Assembly: GCA_964244885.1 (NCBI GenBank)
Contig: CAXTKD010000002.1
Location: 1-64,000, forward strand
From: CAXTKD01 sp964244885
GTDB lineage: Bacteria > Pseudomonadota > Alphaproteobacteria > Sphingomonadales > Sphingomonadaceae
Reading direction: 5' to 3'
DNA length: 64,000 nt
The notes under the pieces were generated by a model. The model saw only the letters and a list, made by a program, of their open reading frames with translations, did no database searches and had not been told where the DNA came from. The position numbers and the translations under genes are program-made. This document shows positions 41,118 to 48,867 of the stretch, in pieces. How positions within the stretch are numbered: the stretch's first letter is position 1; every line of letters starts with the position of its first letter.

Positions 41118-42353
41118 ATGGCCACCGCCTTCGAGCTCGACGCGCCGATCGCCGACGTCACCAACGCCGCCTTGTGGGCGGGCGACACCATCGAGCCGCT
41201 GTTCGCCCGGATGCGCGCCGAGGACCCGGTGCACTTCACCGCCGAAAGCCCGTTCGGCGCCTATTGGTCGGTCAGCCGGCACAGGGACATCGTCCACGTC
41301 GAATCGCTGCCCGATATCTATTCCTCGTCGTGGGAGCACGGCGGCATCACCGTGCTCGGCGATGGCCCGACGCTCAATCCCGGCCACGACCCGATGCCGA
41401 TGTTCATCGCGATGGACCGGCCGCAGCACACCGCCCAGCGCCGCACCGTCTCGCCGGCCTTCATGCCGTCGGAGATGGCGCGCCTGTCCCGGGACATTCG
41501 CGCCCGCACCGGCGCGCTCCTCGACTCGCTTCCCGTCGGCGAGACCTTCGACTGGGTCGAGCGCGTGTCGATCGAGCTCACCACCGGCATGCTCGCCATC
41601 CTGTTCGACTTCCCGTGGGAAGACCGGATGAAGCTGCCCTATTGGTCGGACTGGATGGGCGACATCGAGGCCGCGCTGAACCCCGATCTCGCCGAGAAGC
41701 GCATGCAGGTGATCTGGGAGTGCGGCCATTATTTCCAGCGCCTCTGGCAGCAGCGCCAGAATGCCGGGCCGCGCCCCGACCTCATCTCGATGATGATCCA
41801 TTCGGACGCGACCAAGGACATGACCCCGCAGGAATATCTCGGAAACCTCATCCTGCTGATCGTCGGCGGCAACGACACGACGCGCAACACCATGACCGGC
41901 CTGGCGATGGTCGCGAGCCGATGGCCCGGCGAATGGGCGAAGATCGCCGCCGACCGCTCGATCATCCCGAACGCGGCGCAGGAACTGATCCGCTGGCAGA
42001 CCCCGCTCGCCCACATGCGCCGCACCGCGCTCGCCGACACCGAGCTTGGCGGCAAGGCGATCGCCAGGGGCGACAAGGTCGTGATGTGGTATCTCTCGGG
42101 CAACCGCGACGAGGAGGTCTTTCCCGATGCGGGCCGCTTCATCGCCGACCGCCCCAACGCCCGCCGCCACCTGGCCTTCGGCTACGGCATCCACCGCTGC
42201 GTCGGCGCCCGCCTCGCCGAGCTCCAGCTCGGCATCCTGTTCGAGGAGCTGCTCGACCGCGGCCTCACCCCGCACGCCGTCGGCGCGCCCGAGCGGGTGG
42301 CCTCCTCCTTCGTCCACGGCTACCGCAGCCTGCCTGCGCAGTTGCGCCGTTGA
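41118..42353 (+). CDS. Cytochrome P450 (bacterial class I, CYP153-like)
   Basis: 411 aa. I-helix LIVGGNDTTRNT, ExxR in AQELIRW, and heme loop HLAFGYGIHRCVGARLAE with Cys361 as thiolate ligand. The heme loop and LFEELLDRGL that follows resemble the CYP153 alkane-hydroxylase group, though assignment by eye is tentative. It needs ferredoxin and ferredoxin reductase, not present here. Its TGA overlaps the TTG start of the nuclease gene. Confidence 0.9.
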   Translation: MATAFELDAPIADVTNAALWAGDTIEPLFARMRAEDPVHFTAESPFGAYWSVSRHRDIVHVESLPDIYSSSWEHGGITVLGDGPTLNPGHDPMPMFIAMDRPQHTAQRRTVSPAFMPSEMARLSRDIRARTGALLDSLPVGETFDWVERVSIELTTGMLAILFDFPWEDRMKLPYWSDWMGDIEAALNPDLAEKRMQVIWECGHYFQRLWQQRQNAGPRPDLISMMIHSDATKDMTPQEYLGNLILLIVGGNDTTRNTMTGLAMVASRWPGEWAKIAADRSIIPNAAQELIRWQTPLAHMRRTALADTELGGKAIARGDKVVMWYLSGNRDEEVFPDAGRFIADRPNARRHLAFGYGIHRCVGARLAELQLGILFEELLDRGLTPHAVGAPERVASSFVHGYRSLPAQLRR

Positions 42354-43228
42354 AGCGCCTCGCCCTCGCCGCCGCGCTGCTGCTCCATGCCGCGCCCGCC
42401 CTCGCGTGGGCCAACCAGGGCCATATGGCGACCGGCGCCGTCGCCTACGACACGCTGGTCCGCGCCGATCCCGCCGCCGCCGCCGCCGTCGTCGCGCTGA
42501 TGGCGGCGCACCCCGACCGCGCCCGCTTCGAACGCAACCTCGCCGGCGTCACTGGCCCGGCGCGCGACCGCCTGATGTTCGAATATATGGCGCGCTGGCC
42601 CGACGATATCCGCGAGACGCCGTGGGACCGTCCCAAATGGCATTACGCCTTGCGGATCGTCAGCGGCGCGACCGCCATCCCGCTGATTTTCGGGCAAGCC
42701 GCCGAAGCCTTCGACCGCAATCTCGCTATAGCGCGCGACGCCAACGCCAAGCCGGCCGACCGCGCCGTCGCGCTTTGCTGGGTCTTCCACATCACCGGCG
42801 ACATGCACGAGCCCATCCACGCCGGCCACCGCCTGTCGTGGCGCTTCTTCTTCACCGACCGCAGCGGCACGATTGCCTGGGTCCGCCGCTTCGCCGCCGA
42901 CCAGCCGATGGGCCTCCATCGCTTCTGGGACACCAGCCCGCAGACGCAAAACGCCGAGCTTGGCGGCGCCGCCGACATCGCCCGTCGCGCCGAAGCGCGC
43001 GTCCCCCTCCGCCCCGACCGCGCGACCGCCTTCCCCGCCTGGGTCGACGAAAGCCGCGCGCTCGCCGCCAGATACGTCTATCAGGACGGCGCGCTTGGCG
43101 CCGCCCGCGAGCCGGAGCACGCCAGCCTGCTCTCGCCCGGCTACCGCACCGAAGCCCGCGCCATCGCCGAACGCCGCATCGGCCAGGCCGGCGTCCGTCT
43201 CGCCGGCCTGCTGGAGCCCCCGCGCTGA
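42350..43228 (+). CDS. S1/P1-type zinc nuclease, exported
   Basis: 292 aa from TTG 42350, which overlaps the P450 TGA. Signal peptide ends PALA before Trp20, and that Trp would be the first mature residue and a zinc ligand as in P1 nuclease. Other ligands appear in WANQGHMATG (His), PKWHYA (His), and VFHITGDMHEPIHAG (H-x3-D..H). Degrades single-stranded nucleic acid in the periplasm or outside. The GNAT gene begins inside its stop. Confidence 0.88.
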   Translation: MKRLALAAALLLHAAPALAWANQGHMATGAVAYDTLVRADPAAAAAVVALMAAHPDRARFERNLAGVTGPARDRLMFEYMARWPDDIRETPWDRPKWHYALRIVSGATAIPLIFGQAAEAFDRNLAIARDANAKPADRAVALCWVFHITGDMHEPIHAGHRLSWRFFFTDRSGTIAWVRRFAADQPMGLHRFWDTSPQTQNAELGGAADIARRAEARVPLRPDRATAFPAWVDESRALAARYVYQDGALGAAREPEHASLLSPGYRTEARAIAERRIGQAGVRLAGLLEPPR

Positions 43229-43890
43229 CCGGCCACCCGCTCGACCGCGCGATCTGGCAGTCGCTGACCAGCCGCCAGTCGCACCTGGCGCGCGGCGCGG
43301 GCAACGCGCTCCGCTTCGATCCCGACTACGCCTGCTTCGCCGCGACCGCCGACGGCACATCCGACGGTCTGGCGGCGCTTGTCCCGCCCGACGGCGAGCT
43401 GTTTCTGATCGAGCCGGACGCCGTCGCCGCGCCGCCCGGCGCGAACGCGCGCTATCGCGACATCTTGCAAATGGTCGCCGAAACGCCCGCCGCTCCGCTC
43501 CCCGGCTTTTCCTTCGTGGAGCTGACCGAGGCCGACGCGCCCGCCATGCTCGCGCTGGCGACCCTGACCGAGCCCGGCCCCTTTTTCCGCCACACCAATC
43601 GCCTCGGCGACTTCATCGGCGTCAAGCAGGGCGTTGCGCTGGTCGCGATGGCCGGCGAACGCCTGCGCCCGCCCGGCTATACCGAGGTCAGCGGCGTCTG
43701 CACCCACCCGGCCCACCGCGGCCAGGGCCACGCCGGCGCGCTGATGCGCGAGGTCGCGGCGCGCATCGCGGGGCGCGACGACACGCCCTTCCTCACCGTC
43801 TATCGCGAGAACGCCGGCGCGATCGCGCTCTACGAAACGCTCGGCTTCCGGATCCGCCGCGCCCTGACGCTGACCGCGCTCCGGCGCTGA
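43225..43890 (+). CDS. GNAT-family N-acetyltransferase (FR47-like), apparent CTG start
   Basis: 221 aa. The C-terminal half is a GNAT domain: YTEVSGVCTHPAHRGQGHAG (acetyl-CoA loop R-G-x-G-x-A) and YRENAGAIALYETLGFRI. No ATG, GTG or TTG exists in frame between the upstream stop of this frame and the conserved N-terminal HPLDRAIWQSL; the only candidate is CTG 43225, overlapping the nuclease TGA as CTGA. Target unknown. Confidence 0.8.
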   Translation: MTGHPLDRAIWQSLTSRQSHLARGAGNALRFDPDYACFAATADGTSDGLAALVPPDGELFLIEPDAVAAPPGANARYRDILQMVAETPAAPLPGFSFVELTEADAPAMLALATLTEPGPFFRHTNRLGDFIGVKQGVALVAMAGERLRPPGYTEVSGVCTHPAHRGQGHAGALMREVAARIAGRDDTPFLTVYRENAGAIALYETLGFRIRRALTLTALRR

Positions 43891-43924
43891 CGCAACCTTC
43901 CAGCCTCCCGCGCCTTTCACCGCC

Positions 43925-44503
43925 ATGAGCAAACGCAGCAAGCCCGAGAAGGCCGATCTCGCCGTCGCCAAGGCCGCCGCGCCGATGCGCGGCCACCCGG
44001 TCACCAGGGCGCTCGGCGCGCTGAGCGAGCTCGCCGACCAGCCGCCGCTGATCGCGATCTGCGCCGCGACGCTCGCCGCCGGCCTCGTCCGCCGCGACGC
44101 GACGCTCGCTCGCGCCGGCGCGCGCATGCTGGGGGCCGAGCTGCTCGCCACCGTGCTCAAGAGCGCGGTCAAGCACCGCGTCGATCGCACCCGTCCGCGC
44201 GTCGTCGCCGGCGGCGGCGCCTACAAGCTCGAAAAGGGCCACAGCCACGCCAGCGCGGTCAACAGCTTCCCCTCGGGCCACACCGCCGGCGCGGTCGCCG
44301 TGGCGCGCGCCCTCGCCCGCGAATATCCCTCGGCCGAAGCGCCCGCCAACGCCGCCGCCGCGGCCGTCGCTCTCATCCAGATCCCGCGCTGCCAGCACTA
44401 TCCGACCGACCTCGCGGCCGGGGCGCTCGTCGGCTTGGCCGCGGAGGCGGCGGTGAACGCGCTATTCACGCGCACGGAAGCCCTGCTTCAGCCGGCGCCC
44501 TAA
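43925..44503 (+). CDS. PAP2-superfamily phosphatase
   Basis: 192 aa. The three phosphatase motifs are KHRVDRTRPR, SFPSGHTAGA and PRCQHYPTD. Hydrophobic helices around them place it in the membrane. Such enzymes dephosphorylate phosphatidate, undecaprenyl pyrophosphate or related lipids. GAAAGG-like site is weak; start ATG 43925 follows the GNAT stop by 34 bp. Confidence 0.87.
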   Translation: MSKRSKPEKADLAVAKAAAPMRGHPVTRALGALSELADQPPLIAICAATLAAGLVRRDATLARAGARMLGAELLATVLKSAVKHRVDRTRPRVVAGGGAYKLEKGHSHASAVNSFPSGHTAGAVAVARALAREYPSAEAPANAAAAAVALIQIPRCQHYPTDLAAGALVGLAAEAAVNALFTRTEALLQPAP

Positions 44504-44535
44504 GGGGTCCACCGGCCCGTCTCCCGCGCCCGCCG

Positions 44536-44823
44536 TCAGAGGATGCCGACAGCCCCTTGCACCCAGGCGAGGGCGACGGCGGCAATGAGTCCAGCGCCGA
44601 TCAAAAGCCTGTGCGCCTGGAGCCGCCGGCTGCGCGCCACGGCCTCGAAGATGGCTCCGGCCCCGACCAGAAGCGCCGCGGCGGCGGCGAAATCGGCTGC
44701 GTCCCACGCCACTTCGTCGGTAAGCTGCATCGCCACAAGCGGCAGCAGGAGGAGTGTTGCGATCGCGCCCCACATCACGAGCCGCCAAGTGCCGCCGTGC
44801 CTCGCCCCTGTCCTCACGGCCAA
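44536..44823 (-). CDS. Small three-helix membrane protein, unknown function
   Basis: 95 aa. Helices at about 16-34 (MWGAIATLLLLPLVAMQL), 43-62 (AADFAAAAALLVGAGAIFEA) and 72-92. No family recognised with confidence. Followed on the same strand after 7 bp gap upstream by nothing; it lies downstream of the DUF192 gene, whose stop is 8 bp before its start, so it may end the cspD-DUF192 transcript. Confidence 0.6.
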   Translation of the reverse strand: MAVRTGARHGGTWRLVMWGAIATLLLLPLVAMQLTDEVAWDAADFAAAAALLVGAGAIFEAVARSRRLQAHRLLIGAGLIAAVALAWVQGAVGIL

Positions 44824-44830
44824 TCCTCGC

Positions 44831-45304
44831 TCAAAGCCTGTAGCTGACCCTGTCCCCCGCCTTCAGCCCGATCCGCTTCGCCTCGCCGGCGTTCAGTTCC
44901 AGCACCGCCGACACCGAGCCGAGCGAGTTGAGCGTCGCCTGCGACAGCGGCTGGCCGTGCGCGATGTTGGTCACCACGCCGTCGGGCGCGATGAAGATGA
45001 GGTCGAGCGGCAGGTAGGTGTTCTCCATCCAGAACGACGCCGGGCGGGGCGGGTCCATCGGGAAGATCATGCCGTGGTTTCGCGCCATCTTGCGGCGGTA
45101 CATCAGCCCGCGCTGCTGCTGCTCGCCGGTCTTCGCGACCTCGACCGTGTAGACGTGCGCGCGGCCGTTCGCGGTCGCCGTGAGCTTGATCGCCGGCAGG
45201 ATGACGACCGCCGGCTCGTTCGCGGCGGGGGCCTTCGCCGGCGACGGCGCGGCAAGCCCGAACGCCAGGGCGAGCGCGGCGAGCCGCGCCAGCGCGGGCG
45301 TCAT
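44831..45304 (-). CDS. DUF192 exported protein
   Basis: 157 aa. Signal peptide (ARLAALALAFGLAAPSPAKA), then a DUF192 domain: YTVEVAKTGEQQQRGLMYRR, MDPPRPASFWMENTYLPLDL and VSAVLELNAGEAKRIGLKAG. Family function is unknown. The ATG overlaps the TGA of the upstream cold-shock gene (ATGA), a pairing seen often in alphaproteobacteria. Confidence 0.88.
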   Translation of the reverse strand: MTPALARLAALALAFGLAAPSPAKAPAANEPAVVILPAIKLTATANGRAHVYTVEVAKTGEQQQRGLMYRRKMARNHGMIFPMDPPRPASFWMENTYLPLDLIFIAPDGVVTNIAHGQPLSQATLNSLGSVSAVLELNAGEAKRIGLKAGDRVSYRL

Positions 45305-45879
45305 TCGCCGCCGAGCTCCAGCGTAACCGCCAGCGGGCCCTTCTGGCCCGGCGCGATTCGGGCGCGCAGCGGCTGGCCGGGCATCAGCTCGGGGAGGCCG
45401 GCGCGGCGAACCGTCTCCATATGGACGAACACGTCGGCGCTGTCGGAGCCGCGCGACACGAAGCCGTAGCCCTTGAGGCGGTTGAACCACTTCACCGTCA
45501 CCGGCTCGAAGGGCCCGGCGGTGTCGAGCAGGTCCATCGGGTCGACGCGGCTGGCGGCGCGCTGCATCGCGGCCTCCGGATCGGGGCCGACCGAGGTGCT
45601 GAGATCGAGATCGAGGATGCGGAGCGCCTGGCGCCCGCGCTCGCGCTGCACGGCGAGGCAGGCGACCGTCGCACCTTCGGGCAGAGTCCGCCGCCCGACT
45701 TCGCGAAGCACCGTGAAGTGCACCAGCACATCGGGGCTGCCGTCGTCGGGGACGACGAAGCCATAGCCGCGCACCGCATCGAACCATTTGACGAGGCCGA
45801 CGATGCGCGCGCCCTCTTCGGGCTCCGCCGCTTCGTTCAACTCGCCTACACCCCTGTTAAGCAACGCCTGCTCGGTCAT
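45301..45879 (-). CDS. Cold-shock protein with two CSD domains
   Basis: 192 aa. First CSD at about 25-90 (GLVKWFDAVRGYGFVVPDD, DVLVHFTVL), second at about 122-188 (VTVKWFNRLKGYGFVSRG, DVFVHMETV). The RNP-type aromatic residues are kept in both. Likely an RNA or ssDNA chaperone. Start ATG 45879 (MTEQALLN); longer in-frame extension overlaps the divergent coxG region. Confidence 0.9.
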   Translation of the reverse strand: MTEQALLNRGVGELNEAAEPEEGARIVGLVKWFDAVRGYGFVVPDDGSPDVLVHFTVLREVGRRTLPEGATVACLAVQRERGRQALRILDLDLSTSVGPDPEAAMQRAASRVDPMDLLDTAGPFEPVTVKWFNRLKGYGFVSRGSDSADVFVHMETVRRAGLPELMPGQPLRARIAPGQKGPLAVTLELGGE

Positions 45880-46003
45880 CACCGCCGCAACCCTGTTTTC
45901 TTGCCCCAAGATGAACGGTAGCACAGTTGGACGTTTTGGCGAACCCCCTCTCGCTTGCGCGGGCGGGGCATTTGAGCGCAACTGGCGACGAAAGGCCAAG
46001 CAT

Positions 46004-46651
46004 ATGGAATTGAAGGGCGAAACGCTGATCGCCGCGCCCCGGCAGGCGGTCTGGCAGGCGCTGAACGATCCGGCGGTGCTGGCGCGCTGCATCGACGGGG
46101 TCGAATCGCTGACCAAGGCGGGCGACGATCGCTTCGACGGCGTCCTGAACGCCCGCGTCGGCCCGGTGCGCGCGCGGTTCACGGGCGCGGTGACGCTCTC
46201 CGACCTCGACCCTCCGAACGGCTACACCATCTCGGGCGAGGGCAAGGGCGGCGTCGCGGGTTTCGCGCGGGGCAGCGCAAAGGTCCGGCTGGCCGACGAG
46301 GACGGCGGCACCCGCCTGTCGTACGACGTCAGTTCGAACGTCGGCGGCAAGCTTGCGCAGCTCGGCAGCCGGCTGATCGAGGGCGCGGCGCGCGGCTATG
46401 CCGACAGCTTCTTCGCCAGGCTCAAGGCGGAACTGGAGCAGCCCGCCGCCGCGGCCTCGCCGCCCGAGCCCGAACCCATCCTCAATCCCGCGAACGACGC
46501 CGCCAACAACGCCGCCGAGCTCGCCGCCGCGCGCCTCCGCAAGGGCCCGCAGTCGGACTATGCCGTGCCGGAAAAGCTCGGCCTCGGCCGCACCGGCTGG
46601 CTTGCGCTGGTCCTTGTGATCGTCGCGCTCGCCGTCTGGCTGACGATGTGA
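46004..46651 (+). CDS. CoxG-like SRPBCC protein with C-terminal membrane anchor
   Basis: 215 aa. The SRPBCC/CoxG fold begins MELKGETLIAAPRQAVWQAL, with LARCIDGVESL and GKLAQLGSRLIEGAARGYAD; a TM helix (WLALVLVIVALAVWL, about 199-213) follows an Ala/Pro/Asn linker. CoxG anchors or matures Mo-dependent CO dehydrogenase in known cases. The stop overlaps the xdhC GTG (GTGA). Confidence 0.87.
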   Translation: MELKGETLIAAPRQAVWQALNDPAVLARCIDGVESLTKAGDDRFDGVLNARVGPVRARFTGAVTLSDLDPPNGYTISGEGKGGVAGFARGSAKVRLADEDGGTRLSYDVSSNVGGKLAQLGSRLIEGAARGYADSFFARLKAELEQPAAAASPPEPEPILNPANDAANNAAELAAARLRKGPQSDYAVPEKLGLGRTGWLALVLVIVALAVWLTM

Positions 46652-47571
46652 GCGACGATCTCGATCGCGGGCTGGCGGCGGCCCGGCGCTGGCGGGCCGA
46701 GGGTCACGGCGTCGCGGTCGCCACCGTCATCGAGACCTGGGGCTCCGCTCCCCGGCGCCCCGGCAGCCACCTGTTCGTCCGCGACGACGGCCTGTTCGAG
46801 GGCTCGGTCAGCGGCGGCTGCGTCGAGGGCGATGTCATCGCCAACGCCGCCGAGGTGATCGCGGACAAGGGGTTCGTCTGCCTCGACTATGGCGTCGCCG
46901 ACGGCAAGGCGTGGGATGTCGGGCTTCCCTGCGGCGGCAAGATCGCAGTCCTCGTCCAGGCGCTCGACGACGCCGCTTTCCCGCCGGCGCTGCTCGATTC
47001 GATCGCGGAGGCGCGTGAGCAGGGCCGGGCCCTGACGCTCTCCACCGATCTCGCGACCGGCCGCACGGACGAAGGCGAGGCCGAGGGCGCCTATATCAAC
47101 CGCTACCAGCCGCCGCTCCGCATGGTAATCGTCGGCGCGGTCCACATCACGCAGGCGCTGGTCCCGATGGCACGGCTCGTCGGGTTCGACGTCTCGGTCA
47201 TCGACCCGCGCCCCGGCTTCGCCGCCGCCGCGCGCTTCGACCTCCCCGTCGACGACCGCTTCCCCGACGAGGCGATGGACGCCGCGCCGTTCACCGCCGC
47301 GACCGCCGTCGTCACGCTGAGCCACGATCCCAAGCTCGACGACCCGGCGCTGATCGCCGCGCTCCGCTCCCCGGCCTATTACATCGCCGCGCTCGGCTCG
47401 CGCCGCAGCCACGCGGCGCGCCTCGATCGCCTTCGCGAGGCGGGCTTTGGCGAGGGCGATCTCCAGCGCATCCACGGCCCCGCCGGCCTTTCCATCGGCG
47501 CCGCCACCCCTGCCGAGATCGCCGTCTCGGTCCTCGCGCAAGCCATCGCGATCTGGCGCGGCAAGCCTTGA
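46648..47571 (+). CDS. XdhC/CoxI-family molybdenum-enzyme maturation protein
   Basis: 307 aa. N-terminal XdhC domain with TWGSAPRRPGSHLFV and EGSVSGGCVEGDV, the LPCGGK loop, and a C-terminal Rossmann domain (MVIVGAVHITQALVPMARL..). XdhC sulfurates and delivers molybdenum cofactor to xanthine-dehydrogenase-type enzymes. Overlaps its neighbours at both ends (GTGA and TTGA), forming a maturation unit with CoxG and MocA. Confidence 0.9.
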   Translation: MSDDLDRGLAAARRWRAEGHGVAVATVIETWGSAPRRPGSHLFVRDDGLFEGSVSGGCVEGDVIANAAEVIADKGFVCLDYGVADGKAWDVGLPCGGKIAVLVQALDDAAFPPALLDSIAEAREQGRALTLSTDLATGRTDEGEAEGAYINRYQPPLRMVIVGAVHITQALVPMARLVGFDVSVIDPRPGFAAAARFDLPVDDRFPDEAMDAAPFTAATAVVTLSHDPKLDDPALIAALRSPAYYIAALGSRRSHAARLDRLREAGFGEGDLQRIHGPAGLSIGAATPAEIAVSVLAQAIAIWRGKP

Positions 47572-48179
47572 TCGTCGGCTGCCTCATCCTCGCCGCCGGT
47601 CGCTCGACCCGCATGGGCGGCCCCAACAAGCTCCTCGCCGACCTGGGCGGCAAGCCGGTGGTGACCCACGTCACCGACGCCATCGCGGCCGCGGGCCTTC
47701 CCGCGCTTCTCGTCACCGGCAACATGGCGGTGGAGGTCGCCGCCGCCGCGCCGAACTTCCCGACCGTCCACGCCCCCGACTACGCCGAAGGCCTCAGCCG
47801 CTCGCTGCGCGCCGGCGTCGCCGCCGTTCCGGCGGACTGGGAGGCGGTGATCGTTTGTCTCGGTGATATGCCGGGCATCACGCCCGCGCTGCTCGAGGCT
47901 CTCGCCACCCGCGCCACCCCGTCCGCGATCGTCGTGCCGACTTGGGGCGGCGGGCGCGGCAACCCGGTGCTCTGGGGCCGCAACCATTTCCCCCGCCTGA
48001 TGACCCTCCAGGGCGACGCCGGCGGCAAGCCGCTGCTGGCGGCGCTGGCCGACCGGGTGGTCGAAGTCGTGGCCGACGACGCTGCAGTCCTCACCGACGT
48101 CGATACGCCAGCGGCTCTCGAAGAGGCACGCTCTCGCTTCAAACCCTCTCCCTGGAGGGGAGAGGGCGACTCGCGATAG
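47568..48179 (+). CDS. MocA-like molybdenum cofactor cytidylyltransferase
   Basis: 203 aa from TTG 47568. LILAAGRSTRMGGPNKLLAD, TVHAPDYAEGLSRSLRAGV and CLGDMPGITPALL are MocA/MobA NTP-transferase motifs. It converts Mo-MPT to the dinucleotide form used by XdhC clients. The C-terminal SPWRGEGDSR is translated from a palindromic repeat that also gives the stop codon. Confidence 0.9.
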   Translation: MIVGCLILAAGRSTRMGGPNKLLADLGGKPVVTHVTDAIAAAGLPALLVTGNMAVEVAAAAPNFPTVHAPDYAEGLSRSLRAGVAAVPADWEAVIVCLGDMPGITPALLEALATRATPSAIVVPTWGGGRGNPVLWGRNHFPRLMTLQGDAGGKPLLAALADRVVEVVADDAAVLTDVDTPAALEEARSRFKPSPWRGEGDSR

Positions 48180-48270
48180 CGAGCGGGGAGAGGGTGGTCG
48201 CAGGACAAAGCTTGGAGCCTCTTCCTGCGACCACCCTCTCCCCAAGCCTCTCCCCTCCAGGGAGAGGGGA
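48142..48270. repeat. Dispersed GC-rich bipartite palindrome (copy 5)
   Basis: ACCCTCTCCCTGGAGGGGAG..AGGGTGGTCGCAGG at left and CCTGCGACCACCCTCTCCCC..TCCAGGGAGAGGGG at right. It begins inside the mocA-like gene and ends two bases before the recX stop, so both convergent genes end in it. Confidence 0.85.
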
Positions 48271-48272
48271 GC

Positions 48273-48803
48273 TCACTCCTCCAGCTCCGCCTCGCTCGCG
48301 GCCCCAAGCACCCGCCGCGCCAGCGCGAAATCGTGCCCCGCCCGCAGCATCGCCGCCAGCTGCTTCTGCCTGACATCCCGGTCCTCCACCGCCGCCCCGA
48401 ACGGCCCCACCCGCTTCCGGCGCGCATAGGCGACCGCCGCCTTTACCGCGTCCACACCCTCGCCGATCTCCTGCCGCAGCTCGGGCTCGACCCCCGCCGC
48501 GGTCAGTGCCTGCCCAACCCTGCGCGCCCCGAACCCGCGCGACGCCAGCCCGCGCGCCTTGGCCTCGCCGTACACCCGGTCGTCGACATAGCCGAGCTCG
48601 ACCAGCCGGTCGGCGACCGCGTCGACCGGCGCCTCGCCTTCCCCTGCCCAGCCGCGCTCGCGGACTTTTCCCTTGAGATAGGTGGCGAGCTTCGCCCGCG
48701 TCGTCGCGAACCGTTCAACGTAGCGCAAGGCGAACCAGCGTAGCGACTCGGCGTCCAGAGGCTTCTTCGGCTTCTGCCGCCGCTCTTGGGATGGAAATGA
48801 CAC
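48273..48803 (-). CDS. recX: RecX-family RecA regulator
   Basis: 176 aa from GTG 48803. LRWFALRYVERFATTRAKLATYL (in part), LVELGYVDDRVYGEAKARGL and RRVGQALTAAGV are RecX helical-repeat motifs. RecX inhibits RecA filaments. recA is not adjacent. The frame extends to 48896, but that part overlaps the divergent FAAL region and lacks similarity. Confidence 0.86.
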   Translation of the reverse strand: MSFPSQERRQKPKKPLDAESLRWFALRYVERFATTRAKLATYLKGKVRERGWAGEGEAPVDAVADRLVELGYVDDRVYGEAKARGLASRGFGARRVGQALTAAGVEPELRQEIGEGVDAVKAAVAYARRKRVGPFGAAVEDRDVRQKQLAAMLRAGHDFALARRVLGAASEAELEE

Positions 48804-48867
48804 GCCACGTTCTTGCCATGATCGAGTCGGATTTTGAACGCCTCGCGCGGGCAAAGCGGACGCGCAT

